From the NCBI RefSeq assembly GCF_020166415.1, contig NZ_JAIQXV010000017.1:42783-106782 (forward strand): a DNA stretch of 64,000 nucleotides, read 5' to 3'. Source of the stretch: Deinococcus multiflagellatus. Its GTDB lineage: Bacteria; Deinococcota; Deinococci; Deinococcales; Deinococcaceae. The notes below the pieces were generated by a model. That model ran no database searches and was not told the DNA's origin. It was given only the letters and a program-made list of their open reading frames with translations. A program made the position numbers and the translations under genes. This document shows positions 47,052 through 56,393 of this stretch, piece after piece (within the stretch, counting starts at the first letter, position 1; each line of letters starts with the position of its first letter).

Positions 47052-48566
47052 ACTGGGGCTCCCCTTCCGGCCGATGAATACCGCCGCCTGCTGGATCTGG
47101 CGCGCTACCAGATTCTGGACAGCGGCCAGGACGAGACTTTTGACCGGATTACGCGGTTGGCGGCGCGGGTGCTGCAGGTGCCGGTGGCGGTACTGAACTT
47201 GGTAGACCAGCACCGCCAGTGGGGCAAATCGGCGTATGGCCTGGGGGACACCACCGCCCCCCGTCAGGACTCGTTCTGTGCCTGGACCATTCTGGACGAC
47301 GGCCCGCTGGTGGTCGAGGACGCCCCGCGTGATCCGCGCTTTCGCCAGAACCCGATGGTGACAGGCGCCCCACACATCCGCATGTACGCAGGCGCGCCGC
47401 TGATTTCTCCGGCCGGCCACCGCATCGGCACCCTGTGCGTGACCGACGACAAGCCCCATCCCCTGAGCGCCGAAGACCTGCAGGCGCTGCAGGACCTTGC
47501 CGCCATCGCCATGAACGAACTGGAACTGCGCCGCCAGCAGCTGGACGCGCAGCACGACGCCCAGGCGCAGCGCCAGCAGGTGGCGGAGTTGCGCCGCACG
47601 CTGGAACAGGCCCGCATTCTCGAAGGCGTGAGCAGCCTGATGGACCTGGAACTGGAACCTGAACAGGCCACGCTGGCCGCCGCGTCGCTGATCAGCGAGG
47701 CGATCAGTGCCGACTACGCCGCGCTGATGACGTGGCATGGCGACACCTTTACGGTCCAGGCGGCCCACCACCAGCCGGGCGTGCCCGCCGCTGTGCTGAC
47801 CCTGGCCCAGCAGTTGCCCCAGATGATGGGCGGGGTCACCCGGAGCCTGCGCGATCTGGCGCGGCCCCTGTATCTGCACGACTACGCCGCCCACCCCCAG
47901 GCCCTGCCTGAACTGGTGGCGGCGGGGGTGGCCCAGGCGGCCTGGATTCCCCTGGGCGAAGGCGGGTCGGGGCCCACCCTGCTGATGGCGGTGCGCCTGC
48001 AGGGGCACGCCGTCACCGACTGGCGCGCTGGGGACCGCACGCTGCTCGAAGCCGCCGGGCGCACCATCCGCCACGCCCTGCAGCGCCGCGCCGCCCTGCA
48101 GCAAATCCACGACCAGGCCCGTGAGGACGCCTTGACGGGCCTGCTCAACCGCCGCGCCTTTGACGAGGACCTGGACACGCGCGAACGGGGCAGCGAACCG
48201 TTCACCCTGGCGGTGATTGACCTGGACGGCCTGAAGGTGGTGAACGACACCGAGGGCCACGCCCAGGGGGACCGGCTGCTGCAGGTGTTTGCGGCGGCGC
48301 TGGCCGCGCAGGCCGGAGAGGGCGGCGCGGCCTACCGCCTGGGGGGCGACGAGTTTGCCCTGCTGCTGCCGGACCAGGGCGAGGCCGAGGTGCTGGCGCG
48401 CATTGACGTGGCGATGGGCGCCGCCGCCCAGCTCACCACGCAGCGCACCGGGGCCAGCGCCGGCGTGGTGCGCTGGGCCGAGGAAGCGCACGCGCCGGCG
48501 CGGCTGGCCCTGGCCGATCAACGCATGTACGCCGCCAAACGCCGCCGCCGGGCCAGCGTGGCCTAG
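47049..48566 (+). CDS. GAF-GAF-GGDEF diguanylate cyclase
   Basis: A 505-residue cytoplasmic enzyme. First GAF (residues 10-160): YRRLLDLARYQILDSGQDE, FDRITRLAARVLQVPVAVLN, SFCAWTILDDGPLVVEDAP. A coiled coil follows (LDAQHDAQAQRQQVAELRRT). Second GAF-like region (about 195-340). GGDEF domain (about 345-500): DALTGLLNRRAFDEDLDTR, VIDLDGLKVVNDTEGHAQGD, active loop YRLGGDEF. The inhibitory RxxD is missing; GEGG occupies its place, so product inhibition is probably lost. The GTG start is fixed by the leaderless hexamer. It is convergent with a multi-PAS kinase, with repeat C2 between them. Confidence 0.9.
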   Translation: MTGAPLPADEYRRLLDLARYQILDSGQDETFDRITRLAARVLQVPVAVLNLVDQHRQWGKSAYGLGDTTAPRQDSFCAWTILDDGPLVVEDAPRDPRFRQNPMVTGAPHIRMYAGAPLISPAGHRIGTLCVTDDKPHPLSAEDLQALQDLAAIAMNELELRRQQLDAQHDAQAQRQQVAELRRTLEQARILEGVSSLMDLELEPEQATLAAASLISEAISADYAALMTWHGDTFTVQAAHHQPGVPAAVLTLAQQLPQMMGGVTRSLRDLARPLYLHDYAAHPQALPELVAAGVAQAAWIPLGEGGSGPTLLMAVRLQGHAVTDWRAGDRTLLEAAGRTIRHALQRRAALQQIHDQAREDALTGLLNRRAFDEDLDTRERGSEPFTLAVIDLDGLKVVNDTEGHAQGDRLLQVFAAALAAQAGEGGAAYRLGGDEFALLLPDQGEAEVLARIDVAMGAAAQLTTQRTGASAGVVRWAEEAHAPARLALADQRMYAAKRRRRASVA

Positions 48567-48611
48567 GCGGGAAAAGCGCCCCAGCGGGGGCCCCTTTGGC
48601 CCAGGCACCCG

Positions 48612-48815
48612 CATCAATGGTACAGACAGTGTTCAAGTGTGGCGAGTGGCCGATGGAAGAAACGTTGTCTGGATGGAAGAAACGTTGTCTGGGACGCCCG
48701 ACTCGCTGCCCTCCTCTGCTGCGCAGCTCTACGAGTCCCCCACGAGGGGGAGGGGAAAACCAGCGTGTTTGTCCGGCTCTCCTCTGTGGACTGCCGAACC
48801 TGTCCGAACCATTGC
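48612..48815 (+). repeat. Dispersed repeat family C, longest copy C2, with internal 20-bp tandem duplication
   Basis: AATGGTACAGACAGTGTTCAA, GTGGCGAGTGG, then the 20-bp unit at 48652-48671 repeated perfectly at 48672-48691 (each starts GATGGAAGAAACG), GGGACGCCCGACTCGCTGCC, CCCCCACGAGGGGGAGGGG and GGCTCTCCTCTGTGGACTGC. It fills most of the gap between two convergent stops. Confidence 0.7.
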
Positions 48816-48847
48816 CGCACCCGGCCCTGCCCAAAGTGTGGGCGCGG

Positions 48848-51835
48848 CTAGAGGGGCGTCACTGGGGGCACTTTGGCCAGCGTGAGGTGAATGGTGGTGC
48901 CCTCTCCGGCCCGGCTCTCCAGCCAGACCGCGCCGCCGTGGCGCTCGGCCACCTTGCGCACAATGGCCAGCCCCAGCCCGGTGCCTTCGTAGCGGTCGCG
49001 CACATGCAGGCGCTGAAACAGGCCAAACACCCGCTCGTGGTACTGCGGCTCAATGCCAATGCCGTTGTCGGTGACGGTAAAGTGCCACCGCTCGCCCTCG
49101 TCCTGGGCGCCCACCGCCACCACAGGCGGCACCCCCTCGCGGCGGAACTTCAGGGCGTTGCCCAACAGGTTCTGAAAGAGCCGGGTCAGTTCTTCCGGGG
49201 CGCCCATCACCGTGGGCAGCGGGCCCACCACCAGCTGCGCGCCGCTGTCCTCAATGGCCGCGTGCAGCCGCGCCTGCACCTCGCCCAGCACCCCGGCCAT
49301 GTCCACAGCGGCAAAGGGCTCGTGCACCGCGTTCAGGCGCGAGAACACCAGCAGGTCGTCAATCAGGACCTTCATGCGCTGGGCGCCGCGCGTCACGTAG
49401 CCCAGGTACTGGCGGCCCTGGTCTTCCAGGCGCTCGCCGTAGCGCCGGTCCAGCAACTCGGAAAACGAGGCGATGCTGCGCAGCGGCTCTTGCAGGTCGT
49501 GCGAAGCCACAAAGGCAAAGCGCTCCAGTTCGGTGTTGCTGCGGGCCAGTTCGGCGTTGGCCTGCTGCAGCTCGGCGGTGCGTTCGGCCACCCGCTCTTC
49601 CAGGGCTGTGTTCAGCGCCCGGACCTCGGCCTCAATGCGCTTGCGCGCGCGGATGTCGCGCGTCACGGTGGCCAGAGCCCGGGGCGCGCCGGTGGCGGGG
49701 TCAGTCACCACAAACTGGGTGTAGTTCACGTCCACCGCTTCGCCCGTCTGCGCGTGGCGGAACCGGAAGTCACCGGCCCAGCGGCCCTGGGTGCGGGTGG
49801 TGGGCAAGACCACCTCCTGCACGAACGGCAGGTCATCGGGGCAGAAAAAGTCGCTGAGGCGCAGCGCCGAAACCGGGCGCTCCCCCAGGCCCAGCAGGGC
49901 GCGGCCAGCCGGGTTGAGGTACAGCGTCTCCCCTTCCAGCGTGGTGATGCCCACGAAGTCGTCGCTTTCTTCAATCACGCGGGCCAGCTGCCGGGCCTGA
50001 TCCTCGGCCTGCTTGCGCGCGGTGATGTCGTTGAGCACCGCCACGGCGTACTCAAAGGCCCCCGCTTCGTCGCGCACGGCCGAGACGGTGGTGGCGGCCC
50101 AGACCACCTCGCCGGTGCGCCGCAGGTAGCGCTTTTCGGTGGTAAAGGTTTCCAGTTCGCCCGCCACCAGGCGCGCAAAGGGCCGCCCAGGGCCACGTTG
50201 GCGGTCCTCGGGGTGGGTCACGTCATCAAAGGTCATGGTCAGCAGTTCGGCGCGGGTGTAGCCCAGCAGCGTCTCGGCGGCGCGGTTGACATCCAGCCAG
50301 CGGCCCTGGTGGTCGGCGCGCCCCACGCCCACCGCCGCGTGTTCCACCAGCGCGCGGTAGCGGGCCTCGCGGTCACGCAGTTCCTGTTCGGCCGCCAGTT
50401 GCTCGGTGATGTCGGTGTGCACGCCCACCCACTCGCGCACTGTGCCGTCGGCGTTGGTCACAGGCTCGGCCTTGACGTGAAAGACCCGGTAACCGCCGCC
50501 GGCCACCCGCACGCGCTGGCGCACCTCATAGAGGGTCTGCTGCGCCACCGCCCGCGCCCAGGCGCGCAGCGTGGCCTCGCGGTCCTCGGGGTGCAGCGCC
50601 TGGGCCCAGCCGTGGCCCTGGTACTGCGCGCGCGACTGCCCGGTCAGCGCGGCCCAGCCGGGCTGTTCGCCCAGCATCTGGCCGCTGGCGCTGTTGGTCC
50701 ACACCGTCTGCCGGGTGGCGTCCACCAGCGAGCGGTACCGCTGGGCGCTGAACTGCGCCGCTTCGTGCAGTTCGGCGTTGTCCAGGGCCAGGGCCGCGCG
50801 CTGCGCCAGTTCGCGCACCAGGGCGAGGTCGTCCGGGCCGTAGGTGCGTGAAGGGTGCGAAGACGCCACCCCCAGGGCGCCCACGCGGCGCCCGCGCACG
50901 TTCATGGGCACCAGAATCAGCGAGTGCAGCCCCAGCTCGCCCACCGCCGCGCGCTGCTCGGCGGTGGGCAGGGCGTCCAGCATGGCGGGCGGCACCGCCG
51001 GCAGCAGCACCTCCTGGCCGGTGGCCATCACCCAGGCGAACGTGCCCGGGGTCTGCGGGTCAGAGGGAAAGCGCTCCAGCAGGGCGTGCAGCCGCTGCAC
51101 CTGCGCCGGATTCTGGTGGGCCACCGCGCTGAGCTGGGCGCCGCCTTCGCCGGGCTGGTAGACCGCACACCAGTCGGCCACGTGGGCAATCACCTGCGCC
51201 GTGATCTGCTGCAGCGTTTCTTGCACGTCCAGCGAAGCCGCCAGCACCCGGCTGACTTCCGAGAGCGCCGTGGCCCGCTCGCGCGCCTGCTGCTGGGCGT
51301 CGTGCAGGCGCCCGCGTTCCAGGGCCTCGGCGCACAGGTCCACCAGCGTGAGCAAAAAGGCCTGCCGCTCGGGGGTCACGGCCTGCTCGTGGTCAAACGA
51401 CAGGGTTAGCCCAGACAGCACCTCCCCGCGCGCCATCAGCGGAATGGCCGCCACCGCGCGGGTCTGGGGCTGCAGCAGCGCCGCAAACCCGGGCGCGTGC
51501 GCGCGCAACTCGTCCAGGGTGGCAAACACGGGGCGGCGCTCCTGAATGGCCTGCACCACCGGGTATTCGGGGTTCATGGGAAAGCGCTGCCACGTCTGCC
51601 CCACCGAGGGGTCGTAGCCCGCCGCGCTCACCATGTACAGGGTCTGCTCGTCAATGACGTTGACCAGGGTGCCGCCGTACGCCCCGGTGACGCGCAGGGC
51701 TTCATCCAGAATCACGCGCTTGACATCGGCGCGGCTCACCGCGCGGAACAGGGCGCGGGTCACGGTGAGCAGCTGGTGGGCCTGCTCGCCGCTCAGGGGA
51801 AAGGGTCCGGGCGAGGCCTCGGCTGGGGGGGACAC
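48848..51835 (-). CDS. GAF-GAF-PAS-PAS-PAS sensor histidine kinase
   Basis: A 995-residue soluble kinase. Order: GAF (about 20-190, ILDEALRVTGAYGGTLVNVI), GAF (200-375, LASLDVQETLQQITAQVIAH), three PAS domains (385-495, 505-625, 635-750), coiled coil (ALEERVAERTAELQQANAEL), HisKA (780-845, VASHDLQEPLRSIASFSELL) and HATPase (885-990: GNALKFR, TDNGIGIEPQY, GTGLGLAIVRKVAERHGG). No receiver or membrane segment. It probably reports on intracellular state to a remote response regulator. The start is GTG 51835 because TACACT lies seven bases upstream (leaderless); the 39 residues above are Pro/Arg-rich. Similar in plan to the kinase at 22021. Confidence 0.91.
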   Translation of the reverse strand: MSPPAEASPGPFPLSGEQAHQLLTVTRALFRAVSRADVKRVILDEALRVTGAYGGTLVNVIDEQTLYMVSAAGYDPSVGQTWQRFPMNPEYPVVQAIQERRPVFATLDELRAHAPGFAALLQPQTRAVAAIPLMARGEVLSGLTLSFDHEQAVTPERQAFLLTLVDLCAEALERGRLHDAQQQARERATALSEVSRVLAASLDVQETLQQITAQVIAHVADWCAVYQPGEGGAQLSAVAHQNPAQVQRLHALLERFPSDPQTPGTFAWVMATGQEVLLPAVPPAMLDALPTAEQRAAVGELGLHSLILVPMNVRGRRVGALGVASSHPSRTYGPDDLALVRELAQRAALALDNAELHEAAQFSAQRYRSLVDATRQTVWTNSASGQMLGEQPGWAALTGQSRAQYQGHGWAQALHPEDREATLRAWARAVAQQTLYEVRQRVRVAGGGYRVFHVKAEPVTNADGTVREWVGVHTDITEQLAAEQELRDREARYRALVEHAAVGVGRADHQGRWLDVNRAAETLLGYTRAELLTMTFDDVTHPEDRQRGPGRPFARLVAGELETFTTEKRYLRRTGEVVWAATTVSAVRDEAGAFEYAVAVLNDITARKQAEDQARQLARVIEESDDFVGITTLEGETLYLNPAGRALLGLGERPVSALRLSDFFCPDDLPFVQEVVLPTTRTQGRWAGDFRFRHAQTGEAVDVNYTQFVVTDPATGAPRALATVTRDIRARKRIEAEVRALNTALEERVAERTAELQQANAELARSNTELERFAFVASHDLQEPLRSIASFSELLDRRYGERLEDQGRQYLGYVTRGAQRMKVLIDDLLVFSRLNAVHEPFAAVDMAGVLGEVQARLHAAIEDSGAQLVVGPLPTVMGAPEELTRLFQNLLGNALKFRREGVPPVVAVGAQDEGERWHFTVTDNGIGIEPQYHERVFGLFQRLHVRDRYEGTGLGLAIVRKVAERHGGAVWLESRAGEGTTIHLTLAKVPPVTPL

Positions 51836-51848
51836 GCCCCGGAGTGTA
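51833..51848 (-). promoter_or_regulatory. Leaderless -10 element (TACACT) with start codon
   Basis: On the minus strand TACACT (51848-51843) is followed by seven bases and GTG 51835. Confidence 0.6.
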
Positions 51849-51875
51849 GCGCCCGCCCGGGGCCTGCGGGGGCAG

Positions 51876-52511
51876 TTAAGGGGCGCTCTCCCCCAGGGGG
51901 GCCCAGTAGGTGTCGCCCGCGCAGGCCCGGCAGCGCACGGCGCCCCCGGCACGCACCTCGCGCTCGTTCACGATTTCCTCGCCGCAGCGGCCACACACCG
52001 CGCGCTTGCCCGCCACGCTGATCAGGGCCGCGAGGTCCACGGTCAGGGTCACCGGCTGCACCCGGAAGAGCGCCTCATCCGGCCACGTCTGGTAGGCGGC
52101 CATGTAGGCGTCCCAGCGCTTCTGGCCTTCGGGGCGCGCAGCCTGCACGCGGGCGCGCAGGTCGGGGTGCGGGGCCACGCGCACGGCCTGGGCGGTGCGG
52201 GTGTCCACAAAGGTTGCGGCGACCTTGCCGTGGTCCACGAGGCGCATGGTGCGGCGGCCCAGCCAGCAGCCACTGGCCACCGCCACCCCATCGGCAAAGC
52301 AGCCGTCGGTTTCCACAAACACCAGCACCCGTTTGTCGGTGCGGGGAAAGGAGAGGGCGAGGTGCTGGCCCGCCAGCAGCCCCATGCGCGCGCCCAGCAC
52401 CTGCCGGGGGCACAGGTGGCGGTGCAGCGCCGCACTCTGCGCCAGCAGGCCGGGCAATGCTTCCGGGGCAGCGGGCGAAAGCGGGGGGGTGGGGAGGGCG
52501 GGCTGGGTCAT
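51876..52511 (-). CDS. FmdE-family protein with C-terminal zinc finger
   Basis: A 211-residue protein. The FmdE core shows LHRHLCPRQVLGARMGLLAG (HxHxCP metal site), VETDGCFADGVAVASGCWLG and RLVDHGKVAATFVDTRT. The C-terminal module has CGRCGEEIVNEREV followed by VRCRACAG, a four-Cys zinc finger of the DksA/TraR kind. FmdE proteins are linked to molybdenum or tungsten formylmethanofuran dehydrogenase; in non-methanogens their role is unsettled. Start ATG 52511, with AAGGA about ten bases away. It lies downstream of nothing obvious and is divergent from the GH1 fusion gene. Confidence 0.82.
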   Translation of the reverse strand: MTQPALPTPPLSPAAPEALPGLLAQSAALHRHLCPRQVLGARMGLLAGQHLALSFPRTDKRVLVFVETDGCFADGVAVASGCWLGRRTMRLVDHGKVAATFVDTRTAQAVRVAPHPDLRARVQAARPEGQKRWDAYMAAYQTWPDEALFRVQPVTLTVDLAALISVAGKRAVCGRCGEEIVNEREVRAGGAVRCRACAGDTYWAPLGESAP

Positions 52512-52926
52512 GGCGCAGGGTCCTTGGGCCGGCGGGGGCCGACCTGGGTAGAGTAGCGGACTGGGCGCGGCGGTGGGTGGCTGGGCCTGCGGGGAGCCGG
52601 GCGCCGCTGGGCTCCCTGGGGCCAAAGCCTGGCCCTCTTCAAGCCTGCCCGGCGCTGCTGGACCTGCCGGCGCACTTTGTTCATCCCAGAGCCGGGCAAG
52701 GATGGGAGCTGGGCGCCGCGGCACAGACCCAGTTCTGCCACGAACCCAGCGGCAAAGATGAAGCCACCTTGAGACGGCGCTCCTGAGCGGCCCAGAATCT
52801 CTGAACCCAGCCTGAAGGCTGGGCCGCTGAGGGGCCCGTAGGCTGGGGCATGCCCCGCCCTTTCTGTCTTCTTTCCGATTCGCCGCAGGGCAGGCGCCGC
52901 GCCAGCGCGCCTCCCCGGCGCGCGCC
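52512..52926. other. Intergenic between divergent genes, no gene seen
   Basis: No supported ORF and no clear operator were found. The promoters of the FmdE-like gene (minus) and the glycan gene (plus) must lie here. Confidence 0.45.
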
Positions 52927-55080
52927 ATGACCGCCCCCCCGCTGCGCCTGTGGGCCGGCATTGAGCCCACCGTGAGCCGCGTGGGCGACCGGACGCTGGA
53001 CCAGCAGGCCCTGTGCGGCACCGATGAGCGCCCCGAGGACATGGACCGGCTGGCCGACCTGGGCGTGAGCGCGGTGCGGCTGGCTGTGCTGTGGGAACGC
53101 ACCGCCCCGGACGGGCCAGCTTCGGCCGACTGGCGCTGGGCCGATGAGCGCATAGCGCGCCTGCAAAGGCGCGGGGTGACGCCCATCGCCGGACTGGTGC
53201 ACCACGGCAGCGGGCCCCGGCATACCCACCTGCTGGACCCGGGCTTCGTACCGGGGCTGGTGGCCTACGCCCGCGCGGTGGCCCAGCGCTACCCGGCGCT
53301 GAGCGCCTACACGCCAGTCAATGAACCCCTGACCACCGCGCGCTTTTCAGGGCTGTACGGGCACTGGTACCCCCACGCCCGCGACGAACGCAGCTGCTGG
53401 CTGGCCCTGAAACACCAGTTGCAGGGCACGGTGCTCGCCATGCAGGCCATCCGCGAAATCAACCCGCAGGCGCAGCTCATTCAGACCGAGGACCTGGGCC
53501 GCACCCACAGCACCCCCCGCCTGCAGCAGCAGGCCGACTTTGAAAACGAGCGGCGCTGGCTGAGTTTCGACCTGCTGCTGGGCCGGGTCACGCATGGGCA
53601 CCCCCTGTGGGCCCACCTGCGCCGGGCGGGGGCCAGCGAGGCCGAGCTGCTGTGGTTTGCCGAGCACCCCTGCCCACCGGACCTGCTGGGCCTGAACATC
53701 TACGTGACGGGTGAGCGCTTTCTAGATGAGCGGCTGGAGCGCTACCCGGCCTGCACCCACGGCGGCAATGGCCGAGAGCGCTACGCCGATGTCGAGGCGG
53801 TGCGGGTGCTGGGCGCCCCGCACGGCGGCGTGCAGGCGCGGCTGCTCGAAGCCCAGTCGCGGTATGGCCGCCCCATGGCGGTCACCGAGGTGCACCTGAA
53901 CTGCACCCGTGAAGAGCAGCTGCGCTGGCTGCAGGGCGCGTGGCAGGGGGCGCGTGAAGCCCAGGCCCAGGGCGCCGACGTGCGCGCCGTGACTGCCTGG
54001 GCGGCCTTTGGGGCCTTTGAATGGAACAGCCTGCTCACCCGCCGCGAAGGGCACTACGAAAGCGGGCTGTGGGACGTGCGCGCGCCGCAGCCGCGCCCCA
54101 CGGCGCTGGCGCGCCTCGCGCGGGCACTGGCGCGCGGCGAGGCCCCGCCCCTGTCCGGCCTGCACTCGGCCCCTGGCTGGTGGGCGCGGGCCGGGCGCCT
54201 GCTGTATCCCGCGCTGGGCGAGGTGCACAGCGCCGCGCTGCCCGGGGACAGGCCGCCCCTGCTCATCGTGGGCACCGGGGAACGGCTGGGCGCCCTGCTG
54301 CGCGAACTCTGCGCCGAGCGGGGGCTGTCCACCCTCACCCTGGACCCGCAGCTGTGGGCCCGCCTGTCGCCCGCCGACCGACTGGGGCTGCTGCAGGCCG
54401 CAGGCCCCTGGGGCGTGGTCAGCCTGCCGGGCACGCGGCTGGGGCGGGGCGCGGCGCACCTCGCGCAGGCCTGCGCCGCGCTGCGCCTGCCCCTGCTGTG
54501 CTGTTCGGGGGCCGAGGTCTTCGGCCACGCGGGCCCGCACGCCTGGAGCGAGGCCGACCCGGTGGCCCCGGTGGACCCGGCCGCGCGGGGGCTGGCCCAG
54601 ACGGAACGCTGGGTGCTGGCCCGCTGCCCGCAGGCGCTGGTGGTACGCGGCGGCCCCCTGTTCGGCACGGGGGGCGCCCATGACAGCGCGGCGGCCGTGC
54701 TGGGCGCCCTGGGCTCGGGGGGGGCGCGGCCCGGGGGCCGCGAGACGCTGGTGTCACCCGTCTACGCCCGCGACTTTCTGCACGAGGCCCTGAATCTGTT
54801 GCAGGACGGCGAAACGGGCCTGTGGCACCTGACGCACGGCGCCCCCATCTCGCAGGCCGAGTGGCATGGGCAACTGGCCGAGTTGCTGGGCGAGCGGTTG
54901 CCGGCCCGGCAGCCCGGCGCCGAGCCCCTGCCACCGCCGGCCCTGCGCAGCGGGCGCGGCTGGCCCATGCCGCCGCTGTCACGCGCACTGGCCCACTGGT
55001 GGGCCAGCACCGGCCCCGAACTGACCCAGCCGTGCCCGCCAGCGCCGCCGGCCCACTGGCGCCCGGCGCCGCCCCTCTGA
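52927..55080 (+). CDS. GH1 glycosidase-like / RmlD-like reductase fusion
   Basis: A 717-residue two-domain protein. Residues 5-400 resemble family 1 glycosidases: GVSAVRLAVLWERTAPD, the acid/base in YTPVNEPL (Glu133) and the nucleophile in PMAVTEVHLNCTREEQLRWL. Residues 415-700 resemble dTDP-4-dehydrorhamnose reductase: PLLIVGTGERLGALLRELCA, LCCSGAEVFGHAGPHAWSE and ALVVRGGPLFGTGG. The usual Tyr-x-x-x-Lys of reductases is absent; GLAQTERW occupies that place, so catalysis there is doubtful. Such fusions occur in surface-sugar loci. ATG 52927 lacks a ribosome site, so the start is tentative. It heads a cluster with a glycosyltransferase and glf. Confidence 0.85.
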   Translation: MTAPPLRLWAGIEPTVSRVGDRTLDQQALCGTDERPEDMDRLADLGVSAVRLAVLWERTAPDGPASADWRWADERIARLQRRGVTPIAGLVHHGSGPRHTHLLDPGFVPGLVAYARAVAQRYPALSAYTPVNEPLTTARFSGLYGHWYPHARDERSCWLALKHQLQGTVLAMQAIREINPQAQLIQTEDLGRTHSTPRLQQQADFENERRWLSFDLLLGRVTHGHPLWAHLRRAGASEAELLWFAEHPCPPDLLGLNIYVTGERFLDERLERYPACTHGGNGRERYADVEAVRVLGAPHGGVQARLLEAQSRYGRPMAVTEVHLNCTREEQLRWLQGAWQGAREAQAQGADVRAVTAWAAFGAFEWNSLLTRREGHYESGLWDVRAPQPRPTALARLARALARGEAPPLSGLHSAPGWWARAGRLLYPALGEVHSAALPGDRPPLLIVGTGERLGALLRELCAERGLSTLTLDPQLWARLSPADRLGLLQAAGPWGVVSLPGTRLGRGAAHLAQACAALRLPLLCCSGAEVFGHAGPHAWSEADPVAPVDPAARGLAQTERWVLARCPQALVVRGGPLFGTGGAHDSAAAVLGALGSGGARPGGRETLVSPVYARDFLHEALNLLQDGETGLWHLTHGAPISQAEWHGQLAELLGERLPARQPGAEPLPPPALRSGRGWPMPPLSRALAHWWASTGPELTQPCPPAPPAHWRPAPPL

Positions 55081-55213
55081 GCTTTCCAGTGGTGCCCAGC
55101 CGGACATGAACCCGGCTTCACCTCCTCCTCGCCGGGGAACGCGCCGCCCACCCCCACACTGAACAGCGGCCCAGAGCACCGTTTTCATTTTCCATTGGCC
55201 TTCAGGAGTGTCC

Positions 55214-56122
55214 ATGTCGCAAGATCACCGTACCCCGACCGAACAGCCCGAAACCGCCCCCGCCGACCAGATGCCCGAACAGACACCTGCCGAGACCCAG
55301 TCGGAGCAGCCGGGCCACGAATCGCAGATGAGCCTGGCCCCCATCGTGATCCGCGAGGACTACCGGGGCAGCAACAAGCTGGCGGGCAAGGTGGCCCTGA
55401 TCACCGGTGGGGACAGCGGCATTGGCCGCGCCGTGGCCGTGCATTTTGCCCGCGAGGGCGCGGACGTGGCGATTGTGTACCTCGACGAATCCGAAGACGC
55501 CCGCGCCACCCTGCAGATGATTGAAGCCGAGGGCCGCCGGGGCCTGCTGCTGGCCGGCGACGTGGGCGACCCGGCGTTCTGCCGTCGGGCGGTGGAGCGC
55601 ACGGTGGGGACCCTGGGTGGCCTGAACGTGCTGGTGAACAACGCCGCCGAGCAGCACCCGCAAAAAAGCATCACCGATATCTCGCCCGAGCAGTTAGAGC
55701 GCACCTTCCGCACGAACATCTTTGCCATGTTCTATCTGGTGCAGGCCGCGCTGCCGCACCTGGAAGAAGGCGACTGCATCGTGAACACCGCCAGCGTCAC
55801 CGCCTACCGGGGCAGCCCCGAACTGCTGGACTATTCCAGCACCAAGGGCGCCATCGTGGCCTTTACCCGCAGCCTCAGTGGCAATCTGGCCGAGAAGAAG
55901 ATTCGCGTGAATGCGGTGGCCCCTGGGCCCATCTGGACCCCCCTGATCCCCAGCACCTTCGACGCCGAGAAAGTGGGCAAGTTCGGGCAGGACGTGCCGC
56001 TGGGCCGCGCCGGCCAGCCGGCCGAGGTGGCCCCGGCCTTCGTGTTCCTGGCGTCGGATGACAGCAGTTACATCACCGGGCAGGTGATTCACCCCAACGG
56101 TGGCGAGCTGATCAACGGGTAA
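55214..56122 (+). CDS. Short-chain dehydrogenase/reductase (YghA/GsiB-type stress SDR)
   Basis: A 302-residue NAD(P)-dependent oxidoreductase. A polar 45-residue N-terminal extension (TEQPETAPADQMPEQTPAET) is followed by the Rossmann entry VALITGGDSGIGRAVAVHFA, NNAAEQHPQ, catalytic Ser in NTASVTAYRG and the pair in LDYSSTKGAIVAF (YxxxK), and the end YITGQVIHPNGGELING. This long form is typical of general-stress SDRs such as YghA and YhdF. Substrate unknown. ATG 55214 has AGGAG; the GTG two codons earlier is less likely. It lies 133 bp after the GH1 fusion and may be co-transcribed. Confidence 0.9.
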   Translation: MSQDHRTPTEQPETAPADQMPEQTPAETQSEQPGHESQMSLAPIVIREDYRGSNKLAGKVALITGGDSGIGRAVAVHFAREGADVAIVYLDESEDARATLQMIEAEGRRGLLLAGDVGDPAFCRRAVERTVGTLGGLNVLVNNAAEQHPQKSITDISPEQLERTFRTNIFAMFYLVQAALPHLEEGDCIVNTASVTAYRGSPELLDYSSTKGAIVAFTRSLSGNLAEKKIRVNAVAPGPIWTPLIPSTFDAEKVGKFGQDVPLGRAGQPAEVAPAFVFLASDDSSYITGQVIHPNGGELING

Positions 56123-56393
56123 GGACCGGCCACCCATGAGCTAAGGGCGCGCAGTGGGTCGGTGCCCGTGCACACCGTTGGGTTGCTATGCGTCCTGGCT
56201 TCAAACGTGGGGATAACCCACCACTGCATGAAGCGGCCTTTACCCTGCTCTCCTTCCAGCGTAAGAAGTATTAAAGATCACCAAAAACTGCGTGCAGGAC
56301 GCACAGATTATAGTCGGGTCTATCCGAGTGGCAATTCGGTCACTGCACGTTTCTTTCTCTGTCTATGCCCGCTCCGCTGGGCAGGAGGCCTCC
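56123..56393. other. Intergenic, probable promoter region, less GC-rich
   Basis: An AT-richer stretch (AAGAAGTATTAAAGATC near 56263) is followed by the small hairpin TGCGT / ACGCA (56289-56303). It probably holds the promoter for the glycosyltransferase-glf pair. No ORF supported. Confidence 0.4.

Noticed and set aside
48652..48691. 20-bp tandem duplication as a coding repeat
   Set aside because: It lies inside dispersed repeat C2 between two stop codons, in no supported gene.
48596..50851. 751-residue plus-strand frame opposite the second kinase
   Set aside because: Antisense shadow that begins inside repeat C2.
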